A stretch of 64,000 nt of DNA from Burkholderiales bacterium RIFCSPHIGHO2_12_FULL_63_20. Its GTDB lineage: Bacteria; Pseudomonadota; Gammaproteobacteria; Burkholderiales; Burkholderiaceae_C. Both the position numbers and the translations under genes were made by a program. The notes beneath the pieces were generated by a model that was given only the letters and a program-made list of their open reading frames with translations, did not search any database and was not told where the DNA came from. The stretch's first letter is position 1. Every line of letters begins with the position of its first letter. The stretch lies in contig MESA01000001.1 in NCBI GenBank assembly GCA_001770775.1, forward strand, positions 146,641-210,640, given 5' to 3'. Positions 26,965-35,880 of this stretch are shown here, piece by piece.

Positions 26965-27477
26965 ATGAGTTCCCCTTCCGAGCGTGTTCAATCCTTGCGC
27001 CAAGCCTGGCGGGCCCAATGGGCCAGCATGTCGCCCAGCGAGCGCCGCTTGCTCACCGTGGCCGCCTGGCTGGCGGGCCTCACCCTGGTGGTGATGGTGG
27101 GCGTGCGGCCGGCATGGCGCACCCTGCAGACCGTCCCGACCCAGATGCAGACGGTCGAGGCCGAGCTGGCGCTGATGCGTCAGCAAGCCGATGAGGCGCA
27201 GACCTTGCGCCAGCGCCCGCCGGTGCCACCCGTTCAGGCGGAGGCCAGCTTGCAGTCCGCCACCGCTCGCCTGGGGGCGGGCGCGCGGCTGAGCCGCCAG
27301 GGCGACCGGGCGGTGCTGAACTTCCAGGGCGTGTCAGGCGAGGCCCTGGCGGCGTGGCTCGAGGAAGTGCGGGTGGGCGCGCGGGCGCGGCCGCTGGAGG
27401 CCGCCTGGCAGCAGAGCGGCGACGCGCTCTACCAGGGCTCGGTCACCTTGTCTTTGGGTGCGGGAGGGGCGCTGTGA
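26965..27477 (+). CDS. gspM: Type II secretion protein GspM
   Basis: A 170-aa bitopic inner-membrane protein: a short cytoplasmic start (SERVQSLRQAWRAQWASMSPSERRLL), one TM helix at about 30-46, a coiled-coil stretch rich in Gln/Glu, and a ferredoxin-like periplasmic domain. It is the partner of GspL in the assembly platform. Its stop overlaps the GTG start of gspN by 4 bases. Confidence 0.92.
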   Translation: MSSPSERVQSLRQAWRAQWASMSPSERRLLTVAAWLAGLTLVVMVGVRPAWRTLQTVPTQMQTVEAELALMRQQADEAQTLRQRPPVPPVQAEASLQSATARLGAGARLSRQGDRAVLNFQGVSGEALAAWLEEVRVGARARPLEAAWQQSGDALYQGSVTLSLGAGGAL

Positions 27478-28433
27478 CCACGTTTCAGACCACCGTGCAA
27501 AGCACCGTTCAGGTGTTGCGCCTGCGCTGGGCGCGGCGTCCCCGCTGGTTGCTGGGCCCGGAGGCCTACGTGACCCGCAGCTTCGAGTCCACACTGGAGG
27601 TGCTGCGTTGGGAAAAGGTGCGCAAGGCCGGCCGTCGTTGGGCCTGGGCTGGTGCTGCCTTGGGCGGTGTGGCCGGGCTGGTGGCCTTTGCGCCGGCAAG
27701 CTGGCTGGCCCATGGGGTGTCGCGTTGGACCGGCGAGCGCCTGTTGCTGGCCGATGCGCAGGGCACGATCTGGCAAGGCCAGGCCGTGGCCGTGCTCACC
27801 GGCGGGCCGGGCAGCCGCGACGTGCGCGCCCTGCCTGGGCGCTTGAACTGGACCCTGCGCTGGCAGGATCGTGGCGTGCGGGTGGTGCTGCAGCACGACT
27901 GCTGCCTGCCCCAGGCTGTGGCGATGCAGGTGCGGCCCGGCTGGGGTCGCGGGCGGGTCGACATCGGGCTCGTGCCGGTGGACAACCCGCGTGGTTGGCA
28001 AACGTCGGGCACGCTTGGCCACTGGCCTGCGGCCTGGCTGAGCGGCCTGGGTACGCCCTGGAACACCCTGCAGCTCGGCGGCGTGCTGCGTGTATCTGCC
28101 AACCAGCTCGCCATCGAGTGGGTGGGGGGGCGCGTGCGGGTCAACGGCCAGGCCGATGTCTGGCTGGACAATGTGTCGTCCCGTCTGACGACCCTGGACC
28201 GCCTGGGCTCCTACCACCTCGGTCTGCGTGCCGATGAGCAGGGCCTGTTGCAGATGTCGCTGCGCACCGTCGATGGCGCGCTGCAGTTGTCGGGCCTGGG
28301 CACGGTCAGTGCCGGCGGCACCTTCTTCCGGGGTGAGGCGCAGGCCAGTGAGGCCGAGCGCGGGGCTTTGGACAATTTGTTGAACATCATCGGTCGCCGC
28401 TCGGGCGACCGGTCTGTCATTTCGATCGGATAA
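27474..28433 (+). CDS. gspN: Type II secretion protein GspN
   Basis: A 319-aa protein starting at the GTG 27474 within a GTGA overlap with gspM. It has one TM helix at about residues 58-80 after a long basic cytoplasmic N-terminus. The periplasmic domain of the GspN family contains LADAQGTIWQG and LPGRLNWTLRWQDRG. GspN is an accessory component found in many beta-proteobacterial systems and is not essential in some. It lies 3 bases before gspD. Confidence 0.88.
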   Translation: MTTFQTTVQSTVQVLRLRWARRPRWLLGPEAYVTRSFESTLEVLRWEKVRKAGRRWAWAGAALGGVAGLVAFAPASWLAHGVSRWTGERLLLADAQGTIWQGQAVAVLTGGPGSRDVRALPGRLNWTLRWQDRGVRVVLQHDCCLPQAVAMQVRPGWGRGRVDIGLVPVDNPRGWQTSGTLGHWPAAWLSGLGTPWNTLQLGGVLRVSANQLAIEWVGGRVRVNGQADVWLDNVSSRLTTLDRLGSYHLGLRADEQGLLQMSLRTVDGALQLSGLGTVSAGGTFFRGEAQASEAERGALDNLLNIIGRRSGDRSVISIG

Positions 28434-28436
28434 GGC

Positions 28437-30713
28437 ATGAAGACCCATCCCCTGCTGACACGTCCCCGCGCCACGGCGCTGCTCATGGCCCTGGCCCTGG
28501 CCCTGGGCTGGGGGCCGGGAGGCTTTCTGAGCGTGGGCCAGGCCCTGGCCGCGCCGCAGTCCGGTGCCCGCGAGTCGATGGTGACGCTCAACTTCGTCAA
28601 CGCCGAAATCGAAGGCGTGGCCCGCGCCATGGCCGCCATCCTCAATCGCCAGATCCTGGTCGATCCGCGCGTCAAGGGCACGATCACCCTGTACAGCGAC
28701 CAGCCCATGAGCACGCGCTCGGCGTATCAGAACTTCCTGGCGGCGCTGCGCGGCCAGGGTTTCAGCATGGTGGACGTGGCCGGCCTGCTCAAGATCGTGC
28801 CCGAGGCCGAGGCCAAGCTGCAGACCGGCACCGTCGACGTGGGGGCGGTGCGGCGCTCGGGCGACCAGGTGCTCACCCAGATCTTCCGCCTGCAAAACGA
28901 GAACGCCAACAACCTGGTGGCGGTGTTGCGCCCCTTGATCAGCCCCAACAACACGATCAACGCCAACCCGTCGAGCAACACCCTGGTCATCACCGACTAC
29001 GCCGACAACCTGCGGCGCATCGGCCAGATGATCGCGGCGCTGGATGTGCCCACTTCCTCTGACCTGGAAGCCATCCCGCTGCAGCATGCGGTGGCGGTGG
29101 ACCTGGCGCCGGTGGTGCAGCGCCTGGCCGATGGCGGTGGCGCCGCACCCGCCGCGCCGGGGGCGGCTGCCGGGGCTGCGGGCACGCTGGTGATGGCCGA
29201 TGCCCGCACCAACACGCTGATGGTGCGAGCGCCCTCGCCGGCGCGCATGACCCTGGTACGCAACCTCGTGCAGCGCCTGGACCGTCCCGGCAACACCGGG
29301 GTGGGGGGCAGCGGCATCCACGTGGTCTACCTCAAGAACGCCGATGCGGTGAAGCTGGCCCAGGTGCTGCGCGCGGCCTATCCGGGCGCAGGCGGCTCGG
29401 GCGGGAGCGGTGGCTCCGGCAGCACGGACGCCTCCGCCACAACTGGCGCCCGAGGGGCCAGCAACAACGCCCTGGGCGCGGCCAACATGGGCAACGCCAG
29501 TGCGGCGGCATCGCAGTCCACCGCGCCGGTGGCGGCCTCGGCCCAACCTTCGACTGGCGGCTTCATCCAGGCCGACCCCAGCACCAACTCTCTGATCATC
29601 ACGGCCTCCGAGGCGCAGTACCGCCAGCTGCGTGCGGTCATCGACCAGCTTGACGGCCGTCGTGCCCAGATCTACATCGAGGCCATGATCGTCAAGGTCG
29701 ATGCCGAGAAGGCCGCCAGCCTGGGCGTGCAGTGGGCCGGTGGCGCCGGCAGCCGCACCCTGGTGGGGGCGGGTGCCAACTTCACCGGCTTCGGCAAGAT
29801 CCCCGCTCTGACCGATGTGCTGACCAGCGCGGCCGCCAACGCGGTGCCCGCGCTCAACGGCTTCAACGTGGCCCTGGCACGGCGCCTGAGCGATGGCAGC
29901 ATCAGCCTGGGCGCACTGGCCACTTTCTTGCAGACCGAGGCGGGCGGCAACATCCTGTCCACGCCCAACCTGGTCACCCTCGACAACGAAGAGGCCAAGA
30001 TCGTCGTGGGCGAGAACGTGCCTTTCGTGACCGGCAGCTACAGCAACACCGGCTCGAACAATGGCTCCGTGAACCCCTTCCAGACGGTCGAGCGCAAGGA
30101 CGTGGGCCTGACTTTGCGGGTGCGCCCGCAGGTGGGCGAGGGCGGGGCCGTGCGCATGACCATCTTCCAGGAAGACGCCAGCGTCAAGGGCGCCACGGCT
30201 TCGGCCGCGAATGGCCCGACCACGTCCAAGAGCTCCATCGAGACCTCGGTGGTGGTGGACGATGGCGAGGTGCTGGTGCTGGGCGGCCTGATGAAGGACG
30301 AGTACACCGATGGTCAGTCCAAGGTGCCTTTGCTGGGCGACATCCCCTACCTGGGCAACCTGTTCAAGAGCCAGGAGCGCGGCCGCAAGAAGACCAATCT
30401 GATGGTGTTCCTGCGCCCGATCGTGATGCGCAACCAGGATGCGGCCAACGCCCTGACGCTGGACCGATACGAGTACATGCGCCAGCGCCAGATGGACAGC
30501 CAGCCCCAGGAGAGCACCTTGTTGCCCATCAACGAGGCGCCCTTGCTCGACCCGCTCAAGCTCAGCACCCGCATGAACCTGCCTTCGACCCAGCAGCCGC
30601 TGGACGACCCGGACACCCCTGTCACGAACGTCTTGATGCCGGGCGGCACGGGCTACGCGACCAAGTTGGCCCCGACGCCGACCACCCCCGCTGCACCGCC
30701 TGCGGCGCAGTGA
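28437..30713 (+). CDS. gspD: Type II secretion outer-membrane secretin GspD
   Basis: A 758-aa secretin forming the outer-membrane channel. A signal peptide ends at about ALA (residue 38). The N0 domain begins at [17 protein letters not shown], followed by N1-N3 domains. A Gly/Ser/Ala-rich loop of about 55 residues (about 317-374) interrupts the N3 domain. The secretin core carries [16 protein letters not shown] near 625-640. After it comes an S-domain-like tail rich in Pro/Ala. No pilotin (GspS) or GspA/B is nearby, so targeting must rely on genes elsewhere or be pilotin-independent. Confidence 0.97.
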   Translation: MKTHPLLTRPRATALLMALALALGWGPGGFLSVGQALAAPQSGARESMVTLNFVNAEIEGVARAMAAILNRQILVDPRVKGTITLYSDQPMSTRSAYQNFLAALRGQGFSMVDVAGLLKIVPEAEAKLQTGTVDVGAVRRSGDQVLTQIFRLQNENANNLVAVLRPLISPNNTINANPSSNTLVITDYADNLRRIGQMIAALDVPTSSDLEAIPLQHAVAVDLAPVVQRLADGGGAAPAAPGAAAGAAGTLVMADARTNTLMVRAPSPARMTLVRNLVQRLDRPGNTGVGGSGIHVVYLKNADAVKLAQVLRAAYPGAGGSGGSGGSGSTDASATTGARGASNNALGAANMGNASAAASQSTAPVAASAQPSTGGFIQADPSTNSLIITASEAQYRQLRAVIDQLDGRRAQIYIEAMIVKVDAEKAASLGVQWAGGAGSRTLVGAGANFTGFGKIPALTDVLTSAAANAVPALNGFNVALARRLSDGSISLGALATFLQTEAGGNILSTPNLVTLDNEEAKIVVGENVPFVTGSYSNTGSNNGSVNPFQTVERKDVGLTLRVRPQVGEGGAVRMTIFQEDASVKGATASAANGPTTSKSSIETSVVVDDGEVLVLGGLMKDEYTDGQSKVPLLGDIPYLGNLFKSQERGRKKTNLMVFLRPIVMRNQDAANALTLDRYEYMRQRQMDSQPQESTLLPINEAPLLDPLKLSTRMNLPSTQQPLDDPDTPVTNVLMPGGTGYATKLAPTPTTPAAPPAAQ

Positions 30714-30732
30714 GGCAGGGAGCACGCACACC

Positions 30733-32157
30733 ATGGGCGCACGTCACCCCCTTCCCTACGCCTTTGCCAAGGCCTACAACCTGCTGCTGGAGCAGGACGG
30801 CGAGCGCGCCACGCTGTGGGCCAGCCTGAACGTTTCGCACGCGGCCCTGTCCGAGGTGCTGCGCCTGTACGCCGTCAACCGCATCGAGCACGATCCGCCC
30901 GACACCCTGGCGCAGCGCATCGCGGCGGCCTACTCGGGCGGCGAGGGCAGTGCGGCGGCGGTGGTCGGTGAGGTCGAAAGCGCGGTCGACCTGTCGCGCA
31001 TGCTGCAGGAGTTGCCCGCCGTCGAAGACCTGCTCGAGTCGAGCAACGACGCGCCCATCATCCGCATGCTCAACGCGCTGCTGACGCAGGCGACCAAGGA
31101 CGGGGCGTCGGACATCCACATCGAGCCCTACGAGCGCTCGTCGGCCGTGCGCTTTCGGGTGGACGGCACGCTGCGCGAGGTGGTGCAGCCCAACAAGGCG
31201 CTGCACGCCGCACTGATCTCGCGCCTGAAGATCATGGCCGAGCTCGACATCTCTGAAAAACGCCTGCCGCAAGACGGCCGCATCAGCCTGCGCATCGGTG
31301 GCCGCGCGGTGGACGTGCGGGTCTCGACGCTGCCGTCTGCGCATGGTGAGCGCGCCGTGCTGCGGATCCTGGACAAGGGCGACACCAGCAAGTTCACGCT
31401 GGAGTCGCTGGGCATGAGCGGCGAGTCGCTCGACAAGTTCAAGCGCCTGCTGCGCCAGCCCCACGGCATCGTGCTGGTCACCGGCCCCACCGGCTCGGGC
31501 AAGACCACCACGCTGTACGCGGGCCTGAGCACGGTGGACGCGTCCACCACCAATGTGCTGACCGTGGAAGACCCGGTCGAGTACGAGCTGGCGGGCATCG
31601 GCCAGACCCAGGTCAATGCCAAGATTGAGCTGACCTTTGCCAAGGCCCTGCGCGCCATCTTGCGCCAGGACCCAGACGTCATCATGATCGGTGAAATCCG
31701 CGACTTCGAGACCGCGCAGATCGCGGTGCAGGCCTCGCTGACCGGCCACTTGGTGCTGGCCACGCTGCACACCAATGACGCGCCCAGCGCCGTCACCCGC
31801 CTGACCGACATGGGCATCGAGCCCTTCCTGCTGTCCTCGTCGCTGCTGGGCGTGCTCGGCCAGCGGCTGGTGCGCAAGCTGTGTGTGCATTGCAAGCGCC
31901 AGGACGAGCAAGGTCGCTGGCACCCGGTCGGCTGCCAGGAGTGCGGCATGAGCGGCTACAAGGGCCGTACTGGCGTGTACGAGCTGATGGTGGCGGACGA
32001 TGAAATCCGCGGCCTGATCCACGCCAAGGCCGCCGAAGCCCAGCTCTTCGAGGTGGCCCAGCGGGCGGGCATGAAGACCATGCGTGACGACGGTGACCGG
32101 CTGGTGGCCGAGGGCGTGACCTCGCTCGAAGAGGTCTTGCGGGTCACTCGCGAGTGA
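30733..32157 (+). CDS. gspE: Type II secretion ATPase GspE
   Basis: Cytoplasmic hexameric ATPase that drives the pseudopilus. The 474-aa protein has an N-terminal GspL-binding domain, the Walker [11 protein letters not shown] near residue 255, Asp box residues, the Walker B-type block [15 protein letters not shown], and a His box [16 protein letters not shown]. The tetracysteine zinc module is present (CVHC and CQEC), but only 13 residues separate the two pairs, much less than the roughly 30 in classical GspE. It lies 19 bases after gspD and 35 before gspF. Confidence 0.97.
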   Translation: MGARHPLPYAFAKAYNLLLEQDGERATLWASLNVSHAALSEVLRLYAVNRIEHDPPDTLAQRIAAAYSGGEGSAAAVVGEVESAVDLSRMLQELPAVEDLLESSNDAPIIRMLNALLTQATKDGASDIHIEPYERSSAVRFRVDGTLREVVQPNKALHAALISRLKIMAELDISEKRLPQDGRISLRIGGRAVDVRVSTLPSAHGERAVLRILDKGDTSKFTLESLGMSGESLDKFKRLLRQPHGIVLVTGPTGSGKTTTLYAGLSTVDASTTNVLTVEDPVEYELAGIGQTQVNAKIELTFAKALRAILRQDPDVIMIGEIRDFETAQIAVQASLTGHLVLATLHTNDAPSAVTRLTDMGIEPFLLSSSLLGVLGQRLVRKLCVHCKRQDEQGRWHPVGCQECGMSGYKGRTGVYELMVADDEIRGLIHAKAAEAQLFEVAQRAGMKTMRDDGDRLVAEGVTSLEEVLRVTRE

Positions 32158-32192
32158 TGGGTCGCATGATGGACCAAGGATAAAGGCGCCCG

Positions 32193-33413
32193 ATGCCGGC
32201 ATACCGTTTCGAAGCGCTCAACGCCGCAGGCAAGACCGTCAATGGTCTGGTCGAGGCCGACACACCCAAGGCCGCCCGCACCCAGCTGCGCGGCCAGCAA
32301 CTGGTGCCCCTCAAGGTGGACCCCGTGACCGCGGGCGAAGGGGAGGCGCCGGGTTCGCGCCAGCTGTTCGCGCGACGCGTGTTCAATGCCACCGCCTTGG
32401 CGATCTGGACGCGCCAGCTCTCGGGCCTGGTCGTGGCCGGCTTGCCGCTGGAGCGGGCGCTCACTGCCCTGGCCGACGAGGCCGAAGACCCGCGCCAGCG
32501 TGAACTGGTCTCTCACCTGCGCGCCGAGGTGAACGCGGGCTCGACCTTTGCCCGCGCCCTGGGCGGCTCGCCTCGGGAGTTCGATGAGGTCTACCGCGGC
32601 GTGGTCGCGGCCGGTGAGCAAAGCGGGCAACTGGGGCAGGTGCTGGACAAGCTCGCCAATGACCTGGAAGAGCAGCAGGCCCTGACCTCCAAGCTCATCG
32701 GCGCCACGCTCTACCCGGCCATTGTCTCGGTGTTTGCCGTGGTCATCGTGGTGGCCTTGCTGGTGTTCGTGGTGCCGCAGGTGGCCCAGGTGTTCTCCAG
32801 CAGCAAGCGGGCCTTGCCCCTGCTCACCCAGTTCATGCTGGGCCTGAGCGCCTTCATGCGCAGCTGGGGCTGGTTGTTGGGGCTGGCGCTGGCAGGTGGC
32901 GTCGCGGCCCTGGTGGTTGCGCGGCGCAACGAAGACTTCCGTGTGCGCTCGGACGCCTTCTGGCTCACCCTGCCCGTCACCGGTCGTCTGGCCAAGGGCT
33001 ACAACGCCGCACGCTTTGCCGGCACACTGGCCATGCTGGCGGGCTCGGGCGTGCCCATCCTCAAGGCCTTGCAGGCCGCCGCCGAAACCCTGTCCAACCG
33101 CGCCATGCGCGCCGACGCCATGGACTGCCTGGACCAGGTGCGCGAAGGCGCGCCACTGGCCTCGGCCCTGGCCGCCAAGAAACGTTTTCCGGGCTTGCTG
33201 GCCATGTTTGCCCGCCTGGGCGAGCAGACCGGTCAGCTGCCCGTGATGCTGCAGCGCGCCGCCAACCAGTTGAGTGCCGAGGTCACGCGCAAGGCGCTGG
33301 CCATTGCCACCATCCTGGAGCCGCTGCTGATCGTGGCCATGGGCCTGGTGGTGATGCTCATCGTCATGTCCGTGATGCTGCCCATCATGCAGATGAACAC
33401 CTGGGTCAAGTGA
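32193..33413 (+). CDS. gspF: Type II secretion inner-membrane platform protein GspF
   Basis: A 406-aa polytopic protein that organises the assembly platform with GspE, GspL and GspM. It starts MPAYRFEALNAAGKTVNG, has two T2SSF repeats (about 70-195 and 272-395) and three TM helices near 172-195, 222-245 and 375-398. TLYPAIVSVFAVVIVV and LLIVAMGLVVMLIVMSVMLPIMQM are family blocks. It is the last structural gene of the operon. The 5'-nucleotidase starts 4 bases later. No gspO prepilin peptidase is in the cluster. Confidence 0.96.
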   Translation: MPAYRFEALNAAGKTVNGLVEADTPKAARTQLRGQQLVPLKVDPVTAGEGEAPGSRQLFARRVFNATALAIWTRQLSGLVVAGLPLERALTALADEAEDPRQRELVSHLRAEVNAGSTFARALGGSPREFDEVYRGVVAAGEQSGQLGQVLDKLANDLEEQQALTSKLIGATLYPAIVSVFAVVIVVALLVFVVPQVAQVFSSSKRALPLLTQFMLGLSAFMRSWGWLLGLALAGGVAALVVARRNEDFRVRSDAFWLTLPVTGRLAKGYNAARFAGTLAMLAGSGVPILKALQAAAETLSNRAMRADAMDCLDQVREGAPLASALAAKKRFPGLLAMFARLGEQTGQLPVMLQRAANQLSAEVTRKALAIATILEPLLIVAMGLVVMLIVMSVMLPIMQMNTWVK

Positions 33414-33417
33414 ACAC

Positions 33418-34332
33418 ATGGCAGCCAGCCTGAGCGGAAAACTGGTGGTCGCGATCTCCTCGCGCGCCCTGTTCGACTTTGAAGAAGAGAACCGCCTCTT
33501 CGAAGGCGCCGACGACCGTGCCTACATGGCGCTGCAGCTCGACAAGGTGGACGAGCCTGCGCGGCCCGGCGTGGCCTTCTCGCTGGTGCGCAAGCTGCTT
33601 GCCTTCAACACGCCCGACGAGGCCCGCGTTGAAGTGGTGATCCTGTCGCGCAACGACCCGGTCTCGGGCATGCGGGTGTTTCGCTCGGCGCGCCACTATG
33701 GCCTGCCCATCGAGCGTGGCGTGTTCACGCGCGGCGAAAGTCCCTGGCGTTACCTGCGGCCCCTGCAGGCCCACCTGTTCCTGTCGGCCAACGAGGCCGA
33801 TGTGCGCTCGGCCCTGGGCGCTGGCGTGCCGGCCGCTCGCGTGCTGCCCCATGCTGCTCGCGCTGGCGAGGCCCATCCCCACGAGGTGCGCATCGCGTTC
33901 GACGGTGACGCCGTGTTGTTCTCGGACGAGGCCGAGCAGGTCTACCAAAGCGGCGGGCTGGACGCCTTCCAGGCCCACGAGGTCGCGCTGGCGCAGCAGC
34001 CCCTGCCCGACGGGCCCTTCAAGCCCTTGCTCCAGGCTCTGCACACCTTGCAGCATCACGCGGCCAGCGGCGGCGCCAACGGCATGCGCATCCGCACGGC
34101 GCTGGTCACGGCGCGTGGCGCGCCCGCGCATGAGCGTGCCATCCGCACCCTGATGAACTGGGGCATCGACGTGCACGAGGCCTTGTTCCTGGGCGGCCTG
34201 CCCAAGGGCGAATTCCTGCGCGAGTTCGAGCCCGATTTCTTCTTCGATGACCAGACCGGGCATGTGGACAACGCCGCCCCGCACGTGCCCTCCGGGCATG
34301 TGGCATCGGGGGTGAGCAACGCGCTGCGGTGA
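33418..34332 (+). CDS. Cytosolic 5'-nucleotidase (PF06189 type)
   Basis: A 304-aa protein of the 5'-nucleotidase family related to eukaryotic cytosolic NT5C1, expected to dephosphorylate nucleoside 5'-monophosphates. Recognisable blocks are LVVAISSRALFDFEEEN near the N terminus, VEVVILSRNDPVSGMRVF, IAFDGDAVLFSDEAE (the Asp-rich phosphate and metal site) and FLGGLPKGEFLREFEPDFFFDDQ. It is only 4 bases after gspF and so co-transcribed with secretion genes, but nothing suggests a secretion role. Confidence 0.88.
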   Translation: MAASLSGKLVVAISSRALFDFEEENRLFEGADDRAYMALQLDKVDEPARPGVAFSLVRKLLAFNTPDEARVEVVILSRNDPVSGMRVFRSARHYGLPIERGVFTRGESPWRYLRPLQAHLFLSANEADVRSALGAGVPAARVLPHAARAGEAHPHEVRIAFDGDAVLFSDEAEQVYQSGGLDAFQAHEVALAQQPLPDGPFKPLLQALHTLQHHAASGGANGMRIRTALVTARGAPAHERAIRTLMNWGIDVHEALFLGGLPKGEFLREFEPDFFFDDQTGHVDNAAPHVPSGHVASGVSNALR

Positions 34333-34408
34333 TCCGGCGGGCGAGCACCCTTTCGAGTCAGACGTGGTACAAACGGTGGCTTCCGTTTCACCGTCATCAG
34401 GACGTGGT

Positions 34409-35188
34409 ATGTACTTGTCTGACTTTTTCGCCGACGCCGATGACGAACTCATCGGCTGTATTCGGTGCCGCAACTCGAAGCCTTTTCATCTTGATCTGAA
34501 AATGGCCTTCCAGCCCATTGTGGATGTGGACACGCGTACCGTCTTTGCCTACGAGGCCCTGGTCCGGGGGGCTCAGGGCGCGTCTGCGGGCGAGGTGCTG
34601 GCCGCTGTCTCGCCCGAAGAGATGTACAGCTTTGACCAGACCTGCCGCGTGCTGGCCATCGAAACAGCCCAGCGCCTGGGCATGACGACCTACCTGTCGA
34701 TCAATTTCCTGCCCAACGCGGTGTACGAGCCCGCGACCTGCATCCGCTTGACGCTGGCTGCTGCCCGCAAGGTGGGCTTCCCCCCCGACCGGTTGATTTT
34801 CGAGCTGACCGAGGGCGAGAAGATCCGCGACCAGGCCCATGCCCTGCGCATCATCAAGGACTACCAGCAGCGCGGCTTCCTCACGGCCATCGACGATTTT
34901 GGCGCGGGCTACTCCGGCCTGAACCTGCTGGCCGATTTTCAGCCGCACATCGTCAAGCTCGACATGGCCTTGACGCGTGACATCGATCGCGACCCCGTGC
35001 GCCGCGCCATCGTGGGTGGCGTGATCGGCACCTGCAAGGCGCTGGGATGCAAGATCATCGCCGAAGGTGTCGAGACGCCGCAAGAGCTCGACACGCTGCG
35101 AGGCATGGGGGTCTCGATGTTCCAGGGTTACCTGCTGGCCCGTCCGCAGGTCGAGGCCTTGCCCGAGCCAGACCTGACGTACTGCTGA
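34409..35188 (+). CDS. EAL-domain cyclic-di-GMP phosphodiesterase
   Basis: A 259-aa stand-alone EAL protein, predicted to hydrolyse c-di-GMP to pGpG. The ATG at 34409 (MYLSDFFADADD) follows AGGA by 6 bases. A short N-terminal segment with Cys-Ile-Arg-Cys precedes the EAL domain. Catalytic features are conserved: EALVR, Asn in SINFLPN, FELTE, DDFGAGYSGL, the Lys in VKLD, AEGVET and FQGYLLARP. It has no sensor domain, so expression or a partner must regulate it. It is convergent with the MOSC gene. Confidence 0.93.
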   Translation: MYLSDFFADADDELIGCIRCRNSKPFHLDLKMAFQPIVDVDTRTVFAYEALVRGAQGASAGEVLAAVSPEEMYSFDQTCRVLAIETAQRLGMTTYLSINFLPNAVYEPATCIRLTLAAARKVGFPPDRLIFELTEGEKIRDQAHALRIIKDYQQRGFLTAIDDFGAGYSGLNLLADFQPHIVKLDMALTRDIDRDPVRRAIVGGVIGTCKALGCKIIAEGVETPQELDTLRGMGVSMFQGYLLARPQVEALPEPDLTYC

Positions 35189-35206
35189 GGCCGTGGCACT
35201 GGCGGC

Positions 35207-35818
35207 TCAGTCCAGGTGCCGCCGGTTCATCTTCGCGCCGAACAGCTCCTTGATGCTCACCTCGCGCGCGCCGTGGACCAGCTCATAGGTCTCGCCGGCC
35301 GCGATCGTGCCCGGTTGGATCACGGACAGGTAAAAGCCGCAGTAGCCTGACTGCGCCATCATCTTGGTGGCCTGTTTGAAACCCATGATGGCGTCGAACT
35401 TGAAGCAGGGCTTGCGCGGCTCGCTGATGGCCAGCACGCAGTCGGCAAACCGCAGTTGGTCACCCACGCAGGCATCGTCCTCCAGCAGGCCGGTGAGCGT
35501 CAGGTTCTCGCCCAGCATGCCGTGCGGCATGGCCTCGCCCCAGGCCTGCACCCCGGCCTGGGCACGCACGGTCTGCCAGAAAGCGTAGTGCTCGTGCGGA
35601 TAGGCGTACACCGCCTTGTTCAGACCGCCATGCACCGTCAGGTCGGCCTGCTCGTCACCCGCCAGACCGAGCCGCTGCACGGCAATGCGCTGCGGGTCGG
35701 CCGGGGTGCTCACCGCCCGCTTGCCGATGCCGCTGAGGACGCGGCGTCCCGCGATGTCGAGCGGCGTGGCCGCCGCGGTGTTGACGGACAGGATCTGGCG
35801 CGGCAAATGAAGGGACAT
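35207..35818 (-). CDS. MOSC-domain protein (YiiM-like)
   Basis: A 203-aa protein of the MOSC family, whose members bind or transfer the molybdenum cofactor. Blocks are GLAGDEQADLTVHGGLNKAVYAYP, MLGENLTLTG and ISEPRKPCFKFD, with the conserved Cys (in RKPCFK) that in MOSC proteins is the likely cofactor-sulfur ligand. YiiM proteins reduce N-hydroxylated compounds. It is the third gene after the TupA-like and ModC-like genes, 62 bases downstream on the same strand, which fits a molybdenum or tungsten theme. Confidence 0.9.
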   Translation of the reverse strand: MSLHLPRQILSVNTAAATPLDIAGRRVLSGIGKRAVSTPADPQRIAVQRLGLAGDEQADLTVHGGLNKAVYAYPHEHYAFWQTVRAQAGVQAWGEAMPHGMLGENLTLTGLLEDDACVGDQLRFADCVLAISEPRKPCFKFDAIMGFKQATKMMAQSGYCGFYLSVIQPGTIAAGETYELVHGAREVSIKELFGAKMNRRHLD

Positions 35819-35880
35819 GGCGGGTACCGTGAAGGGCGCAGGGCGAAGGTCAGGCCTGCAGTATGCCCCGCGCGGGCGTG

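Noticed and set aside
27429-30734. A very long open frame antisense to gspN-gspD, and similar ones antisense to chemoreceptor, GGDEF/EAL and leuS genes
   Set aside because: Their products are Gly/His/Gln/Val-rich with no family motifs. They mirror codon-position GC bias of real genes on the opposite strand.
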